NCBI GenBank assembly: GCA_033763795.1
Contig: JANRJV010000010.1
Span: 1 to 9,361 of the forward strand
Origin: JAEUIV01 sp033763795
GTDB lineage: Bacteria; Planctomycetota; Phycisphaerae; Phycisphaerales; UBA1924
Reading direction: 5' to 3'
DNA: 9,361 nucleotides
In this document: positions 5,686-9,361 of the stretch, piece after piece
Layout: each line of letters starts with the position of its first letter
Position numbering within the stretch: the stretch's first letter is position 1
Made by a program: the position numbers and the translations under genes
Notes under the pieces: model-generated
Told to the model about the DNA's origin: nothing
What the model saw: the letters and a program-made list of their open reading frames with translations, nothing else
Databases searched by the model: none

Positions 5686-7260
5686 ATGACAAGCGGCGAA
5701 GAGCGCGAAGCGGCGGGCGGACTGCACGGGATGAGCGCGGAGGAATTCCGGCGCGCGGGTCACGGGCTGATCGACTGGATCGCGGAGTATCTGGAGGGAG
5801 TGGAGGGGCGGCGCGTGATGCCCGAGGTGCGGCCCGGGTCGCTGTACGACGCGCTGCCTGGGGAAGCGCCGGAGCGGGGCGAGGCGTGGGAGTCGATCGC
5901 GCGGGATGTTGATGCGCTGATCATGCCGAGCGTGACGCACTGGCAGTCGCCGGACTTTCACGGGTTCTTTCCGTGCAACAACAGTTATCCGTCGGTGCTT
6001 GGGGAGCTGCTGTCGGCGGGTCTGGGGATCAACGGGTTCCTGTGGCAGTGTTCGCCGGCGATTACAGAGCTTGAGATGCGGGTGATGAACTGGCTGGGGA
6101 AGGCGGTGGGACTGCCGGGCGAGTTCCTGTTCGCGGAGCGGCATGCGGAGGCGGCGGCATGCGTGACGCGCGAGGCGGGGGCGGGGGGGGGCGGAGGAGT
6201 GATTCACGGGACGGCGAGCGAGGCGGTGCTGACGGCGATGGTTGCGGCGCGGCATCGCGTGGAGCGCGGGGGTGCGGGGGGAGAGGGCGCGCTGACGGTG
6301 TATGCGTCGTCGCAGGCGCACTCATCGGTGACGAAGGCGGCGATGGTGGCGGGTGTGGGGCGCGAGGGTGTGCGTCTGATCGGGGTGGACGGTTCGCTGG
6401 CGATGCGCGCGGACGAACTGGAGCGGACGATGCGCGCGGACATCGCGGCGGGGCGGCGGCCCATGCTGGTGTGCGCGACGGTGGGGACGACGTCGACGGG
6501 GGCGGTGGACCCGGTGGGCGCGGTGGCGCGGGCGGCGCGGCGGGCCGCGGCGAGTGCGCGGGAGATTTCGGGGGCGGGGGCGGTTCCGGGGGCGGGGGCG
6601 GGGGCGGGGGCGGGGGGAGTGTGGGTGCATGTGGACGCGGCGTTTGCGGGGGCGGCGTGCGTGTGCCCGGAGCACCGGTGGCTGCTGGAGGGGGTGGAGG
6701 AGGCGGACAGCTTCAACTTCAACCCGCACAAGTGGCTGCTGACGAACTTTGACTGCTCGGCGTTCTGGACGCGGGATGCGCGGGCGCTGTCGGAGAGCCT
6801 GTCGATCAATCCGGAGTATCTGAGGAACAAGGCGAGCGAGGCGCGGGAGGTGGTGGACTATCGGGACTGGCAGGTGCCGCTGGGCCGGAGGTTTCGGGCG
6901 CTCAAGCTGTGGTTCGTGATGCGGCGGTTCGGGCTGGAGGGTCTGCGGGCGCATGTGCGTGAGCACGTGCGTCTGGGGGAGCTGTTTGAGGGTTTGGCGC
7001 GCGGGGATGAGCGGTTTGAGGTGCCCACGCCGCGGCTCTTGTCGCTGGTGTGCGTGCGGCTGCGGGCGGGCGATGAGGCGACGGCGCGCGTGCTGGAGCG
7101 GGCGAACGCGAGCGGTCGGGGGCTGTTCACGGGGTCGGTGGTGCCGATCGGCGCGGGGGGAGAGAACAGGCGGGTGATCCGCGTGGCGATCGGCGCGACG
7201 CGGACGCGCGAGCGGCACGTGCGTGCGGCGTGGGAGCTGCTGTCGAAGGCGGCGGAGTAA
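5686..7260 (+). CDS. Aromatic-L-amino-acid decarboxylase (group II PLP-dependent)
   Basis: 524 residues, a little longer than the roughly 480-500 of animal and plant aromatic amino-acid decarboxylases. It aligns with them from the start (MSAEEFRRAGHGLIDWIAEY) to the end. Conserved blocks include MPSVTHWQSPDFHGFFP, SPAITELEMRVMNWLGK, GGGVIHGTASEA, SSQAHSSV, HVDAAFAGAA and FNFNPHKWLLTNFDCSAFW. By family homology, K349 binds PLP, D317 contacts the pyridine nitrogen, H212 stacks on the ring, and Y378 (NPEYL) is the loop Tyr that marks decarboxylases as opposed to aldehyde synthases. G400 (PLGRRFR) matches the Gly of animal DOPA decarboxylase and plant tryptophan decarboxylases. Expected reaction: conversion of DOPA, tryptophan, tyrosine or a related amino acid to the amine plus CO2, in the cytoplasm. 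The exact substrate is not readable. A Gly/Ala-rich insert (296-311) precedes the PLP Asp block. An alternative start is M16 (5731), where family similarity begins. No strong Shine-Dalgarno supports either; TAGCAT at 5674-5679 could be a -10 box for a near-leaderless message. Confidence 0.94.
   Translation: MTSGEEREAAGGLHGMSAEEFRRAGHGLIDWIAEYLEGVEGRRVMPEVRPGSLYDALPGEAPERGEAWESIARDVDALIMPSVTHWQSPDFHGFFPCNNSYPSVLGELLSAGLGINGFLWQCSPAITELEMRVMNWLGKAVGLPGEFLFAERHAEAAACVTREAGAGGGGGVIHGTASEAVLTAMVAARHRVERGGAGGEGALTVYASSQAHSSVTKAAMVAGVGREGVRLIGVDGSLAMRADELERTMRADIAAGRRPMLVCATVGTTSTGAVDPVGAVARAARRAAASAREISGAGAVPGAGAGAGAGGVWVHVDAAFAGAACVCPEHRWLLEGVEEADSFNFNPHKWLLTNFDCSAFWTRDARALSESLSINPEYLRNKASEAREVVDYRDWQVPLGRRFRALKLWFVMRRFGLEGLRAHVREHVRLGELFEGLARGDERFEVPTPRLLSLVCVRLRAGDEATARVLERANASGRGLFTGSVVPIGAGGENRRVIRVAIGATRTRERHVRAAWELLSKAAE
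6571..6618 (+). repeat. GGGGCG hexamer tract encoding a Gly/Ala-rich loop
   Basis: The tract is a run of GGGGGC-type hexamers, densest at 6588-6617 where five G-runs of five or six are separated by single C. It encodes residues 296-311 of the decarboxylase (Gly-Ala repeats with one Val-Pro). Related decarboxylases have a short loop here. The plus strand has G-quadruplex potential. Confidence 0.85.
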
Positions 7261-7404
7261 GGCCGTTTCCCGAATTGCGCGGGGGAGGAGAGCGGGCTTG
7301 GTGAAACTTCTTGAGCTGGGCCGAACACGGTCGATGCTTGCGCGCAGTAGATGCGGACCTGGCCGGTCTGGTCATGTGGCGCGGCCCGCCGGGGATTGAT
7401 GAAT

Positions 7405-7410
7405 AAGGAG
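7405..7410 (+). promoter_or_regulatory. Shine-Dalgarno fixing the start at 7419
   Basis: AAGGAG lies 8 nt before the ATG at 7419. A longer reading from GTG at 7410 would overlap this site and is therefore unlikely. The rest of the 7261-7418 gap contains no gene. I see no convincing -35/-10 pair or terminator in it. Confidence 0.8.
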
Positions 7411-7418
7411 TGCGACCG

Positions 7419-8069
7419 ATGAGGACCCTTGTAGTCGCTGGTCTGGGAATGTGCGTTCTGGCGCACGCGAGCGATGCGAGTGCTCCGACGGCGAGAGTCA
7501 GCGAAGGGCTCGGCGCGGCGCTGAACGCGAACGCGGCGCTGGAGGCTCTGGGAGCCGACCGTGACGACAAGCTTGCGCAGCGGCTGGGCGCGATGCTGGA
7601 CACGTGGCAGAGCGGCACGCCGGCGGACTATGCGGCGCTCATGCAGTCGTGGGGCGGGAAGTGGAGGTTGGAGCCCATGGCGTACATGCGCGAGCATGCA
7701 CCCGAGCGGTGGCACGGCGCGGGCGACCCTTGTGCGGTGCGCGAGCTGGACTGGACGCGGGCGGTCGTGAGCGTGATTGACGGGGTGCGCCCCGACGGCG
7801 TGACGCACACGGACTTCGCGGTGAACAACCGCAACAGCGGCGGGAGCGGGAAGTTCTGCGTGTTCGAGTTCGGCGCGACAACGACATTCGACCTGGTGCA
7901 GGCGGGCCAGCCTGTGGTTGATGTCACGGTCCGGGGAGCGCTCGTGGGAGGGAAAACGTGCCTGTTCAGCTACAGGTTCGTGTGGGAGCCCGCGAGCGAG
8001 AACTGGGTGCCCTGGACGGCGTTCGAGACTCCTGATTCGGGCAACGCGCACTGCATGCGGATGTACTGA
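7419..8069 (+). CDS. Hypothetical secreted protein with four cysteines
   Basis: 216 residues from the ATG at 7419, chosen because of a well-placed AAGGAG. An N-terminal signal peptide (MRTLVVAGLGMCVLAHASDA, cleavage probably after AHA or ASA) indicates export. The mature part begins with an Ala-rich helical segment (about 25-75), followed by a probably beta-rich domain with many aromatics (SWGGKWRLEPMAYM, KFCVFEFGATTTFDLV, CLFSYRFVWEPASENWVPWTAF). Four Cys remain after export (105, 147, 181, 212), enough for two disulfides. I do not recognise the family. It has its own 158-bp upstream gap and is convergent with the PEP-CTERM gene, so it is probably a single-gene unit. Codon endings are less extreme in G than in the larger plus-strand genes. 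Confidence 0.82.
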   Translation: MRTLVVAGLGMCVLAHASDASAPTARVSEGLGAALNANAALEALGADRDDKLAQRLGAMLDTWQSGTPADYAALMQSWGGKWRLEPMAYMREHAPERWHGAGDPCAVRELDWTRAVVSVIDGVRPDGVTHTDFAVNNRNSGGSGKFCVFEFGATTTFDLVQAGQPVVDVTVRGALVGGKTCLFSYRFVWEPASENWVPWTAFETPDSGNAHCMRMY

Positions 8070-8135
8070 TGAGCACGGGCGCGTGGCGTCGCTCGCCGAG
8101 GCGCGATGAAGAAGGGGTGGTAGAGGAGGAGCACG

Positions 8136-8158
8136 GTCGAGCGGAAGAACCGCTCGAC
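8136..8158. terminator. Perfect 9-bp hairpin between convergent genes
   Basis: GTCGAGCGG (8136-8144), loop AAGAA, then CCGCTCGAC (8150-8158): nine consecutive pairs. It lies 66 bp past the stop of the secreted-protein gene and 46 bp past the stop of the opposing gene, where a bidirectional terminator is expected. No T-run follows on either strand, so it would not be a classical intrinsic terminator. It may instead protect 3' ends or pause polymerase. Confidence 0.5.
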
Positions 8159-8204
8159 GCGTGGCACCCGAGATAGGCGCGGCGCCCGACGTGGCCCCCT
8201 GGGC

Positions 8205-8951
8205 TCAGCGCTCTCGGCGGCGGCGTGGGCGGAGGAGCAGTCCCAGGCAGGCCAGGAGCACGGTGTTGGGGGCGGGGATGATCTGATCCTGCGACGAGGC
8301 GGAGGAAAAGGCGAAGGCGAGGGGGGCTTCGGCGGCGGGGTCGGTGGCGGCGTTGAGGAAGGTGTCGGTCCAGCCGGCGGTGACGGCGTTGAGGGGGGAG
8401 CCGCCCGTGGCGCTGGCTTTGAAGGTGCCGGTGGTGATGCTGAGCGAGGCGCGGCCCGCGAGGGCGTCGTAGTCGCGCATGATCTCCCAGAGGGCGAGCT
8501 GGAAGCCGGCGGCGAGGGGGGCGGTGACCGTGTTCGAGTCGCGGTAGATGACGTAGGCGGCGACGGCGCGGTTGAGTGCGCCGGCGCGGTCGATGTTCAT
8601 CATGGGTGTGAGGGCGGCGGAGGGTTCGGAGATGGTGTGGGCGATCCAGCCCGAGCCGACGTACTGCGTGGGCTCGATGCAGAAGGTGGGGAGGGTGAGG
8701 GCGTTGAACCGGGCGCCGTCGCCCGAGCCATTGCGGGTCTCCCAGCGGAGCTGGCCGGCGAAGAAGGTGTGGATTGAGCCGCTGACGTCGACCTGGACGT
8801 TCTCGCCCAGGCCCTTGCCCAGGTAGCGCATTTCGAGGGCACCGATGTAGCCGGCGTGCGCGGCGGAAGGGATGGAGAGGACGGCGGTGAGAGCGAGCGC
8901 GGACGGGACGGCGAGCGAGCGCGGCGCGGCGCGGCGGGCGGAATGGAACAT
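8205..8951 (-). CDS. PEP-CTERM sorted surface protein with candidate Cys-Gln thioester domain
   Basis: 248 residues from the ATG at 8951, chosen because GAGGAGG sits 8 nt upstream; a start at 8984 would add 11 residues and ignore that site. The signal peptide (ALALTAVLSIPSAAHA, cleavage after residue 33) is followed by a globular domain. It ends IPAPNTVLLACLGLLLRPRRRRER: a PAP variant of the PEP-CTERM signal, a hydrophobic helix and an Arg tail, which an exosortase is expected to process. Two motifs stand out: TFCIEP (C91) and FQLALWEI (Q151). In Cys-Gln thioester domains of Gram-positive adhesins, a Cys in a short strand and the Gln of a QxAxW-like motif form an internal thioester that bonds covalently to a target surface; the arrangement here fits. 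This would be a cell-surface or matrix protein. PEP-CTERM identity is firm; the thioester is inferred from motifs. Confidence 0.88.
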   Translation of the reverse strand: MFHSARRAAPRSLAVPSALALTAVLSIPSAAHAGYIGALEMRYLGKGLGENVQVDVSGSIHTFFAGQLRWETRNGSGDGARFNALTLPTFCIEPTQYVGSGWIAHTISEPSAALTPMMNIDRAGALNRAVAAYVIYRDSNTVTAPLAAGFQLALWEIMRDYDALAGRASLSITTGTFKASATGGSPLNAVTAGWTDTFLNAATDPAAEAPLAFAFSSASSQDQIIPAPNTVLLACLGLLLRPRRRRER

Positions 8952-8959
8952 CGGGCGGG

Positions 8960-8966
8960 CCTCCTC
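8960..8966 (-). promoter_or_regulatory. Shine-Dalgarno fixing the start at 8951
   Basis: Read on the minus strand, GAGGAGG (plus-strand CCTCCTC) ends 8 nt before the ATG at 8951. This decides the start in favour of the shorter protein, whose N-terminus is then a normal signal peptide. Confidence 0.85.
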
Positions 8967-8989
8967 GCTGCGCGTGTGCGTCACGCAGC
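8967..8989 (-). other. Possible 5' UTR stem-loop upstream of the PEP-CTERM gene
   Basis: GCTGCG (8967-8972) is complementary to CGCAGC (8984-8989). An alternative fold pairs GCTG plus CGTG with CACG plus CAGC around a 2-nt bulge, giving eight pairs. It abuts the Shine-Dalgarno. In DNA this GC-rich such stems arise by chance, so a regulatory role is only possible. The remainder of the 8990-9187 gap is G-rich and shows no gene I can support. Confidence 0.25.
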
Positions 8990-9187
8990 AGGAGGAGGGT
9001 GCGATTGGCGGGGCGCGGGTGGAAGCGGCGGGGCGCGGCGCGGCGGGCGGAGGGTGGGTCTGCGCGGCGTGGCGAAAAGATGCGGCGTGGGCGGCGCGGT
9101 ATGGGGACGTTGCGTGCGGGGAGAGGCGGGGGATCGGAAGAAGCGGGGTGCGGAAGGGGGAGGTAGAGGGGCGGGGCGGGGAGGTCG

Positions 9188-9361
9188 ATGAGAGGTGTGT
9201 CGGCGTCGTGGGCCGGCGCGAGGGCCGCGTTCCTGGACATCGCCTCGGCTGGCGCCCTGTGCCCGAGTCTGCGGACGGGGCTGATCGGGATTGCGCTGAT
9301 CGTGTATGCGAAGTTGGCGGAGCGGGTGGCGGCGTCCCGGGGCGGGGCGGCGGTGTGCGTG
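9188..9361 (+). CDS. Possible start of a hypothetical protein, 3' partial
   Basis: An open frame of 58 codons starts with ATG at 9188 and runs off the window. GGGGAGG (9178-9184) lies upstream, but with only a 3-nt spacer, so the GTG at 9197 is an alternative start. About 90% of codons end in G or C, like the confirmed genes. The peptide begins MRGVSASWAGARAAFLDIAS and contains a hydrophobic stretch (TGLIGIALIVYAKL, residues 31-44), possibly a membrane segment. I do not recognise it. It is divergent from the PEP-CTERM gene. Confidence 0.45.
   Translation, partial: MRGVSASWAGARAAFLDIASAGALCPSLRTGLIGIALIVYAKLAERVAASRGGAAVCV

Noticed and set aside
4207..6321. 704-codon open frame on the minus strand
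   Set aside because: It crosses the heptad array, the membrane-protein gene in another frame and the start of the decarboxylase gene on the opposite strand. The product is Arg/Pro/His-rich low complexity.
7261..7418. Promoter or terminator in the gap after the decarboxylase gene
   Set aside because: TTGAGC near 7311 has no good -10 at 16-18 bp spacing, and the inverted repeats there are only 4-5 bp, which is expected by chance at this GC content.
8856..9191. 111-codon plus-strand Gly/Arg-rich frame
   Set aside because: It is antisense to the PEP-CTERM signal peptide and otherwise covers G-rich intergenic DNA. No motif or Shine-Dalgarno site supports it.
7966..9240. 424-codon minus-strand frame over the right end
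   Set aside because: It overlaps the PEP-CTERM gene on the same strand in another frame. That gene has a signal peptide, a Shine-Dalgarno site and a sorting signal, whereas this frame is Arg/Pro-rich without motifs.

Overview
The window is very GC-rich bacterial DNA. It carries a probable Planctomycetota (Phycisphaerae-like) gene set. The clearest taxonomic hint is a secreted protein ending in a PAP-type PEP-CTERM sorting signal (IPAPNT, hydrophobic helix, Arg-rich tail). A large twin-domain amidohydrolase with a Cys-rich C-terminus fits the same picture. The assignment is an inference from protein style, not from a marker gene.

Layout. Positions 2-2905 (+) hold the 3' part of a tandem-domain amidohydrolase. 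A second, secreted amidohydrolase-fold protein follows at 2958-4292 (+) and is probably co-transcribed. Of the three amidohydrolase units visible here, only the C-terminal half of the first protein keeps a recognisable metal site. The gap between the convergent genes (4293-4397) is filled by a strict 7-bp-period tandem array that stops 2 bp short of the next stop codon. Positions 4398-5642 (-) encode a polytopic membrane protein, loosely antiporter-like, whose N-terminus is a 9-bp tandem repeat. It is divergent, by only 43 bp, from a group II PLP-dependent aromatic-L-amino-acid decarboxylase (5686-7260, +) that is strikingly close to the animal and plant enzymes. Then come a small orphan secreted protein (7419-8069, +) and, convergent to it, a PEP-CTERM protein (8205-8951, -) with a candidate Cys-Gln internal thioester. 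A perfect hairpin lies between these last two. A probable partial gene runs off the right edge (9188 onward, +).

No single pathway links all these genes. The two amidohydrolases look like one unit. The rest look like independent genes for the cell envelope or for amino-acid decarboxylation. There are no RNA genes, insertion sequences, CRISPR arrays or phage genes that I can see. Plus-strand genes end codons mostly in G and minus-strand genes mostly in C, so the plus strand is G-rich throughout. This suggests strong replication-strand asymmetry and explains the many long spurious open frames, which translate as Arg/Pro/His-rich or Gly-rich protein. I see no convincing new defence or mobile system. 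The best leads are the thioester PEP-CTERM protein, the heptad array and the metal-site-less amidohydrolase units.
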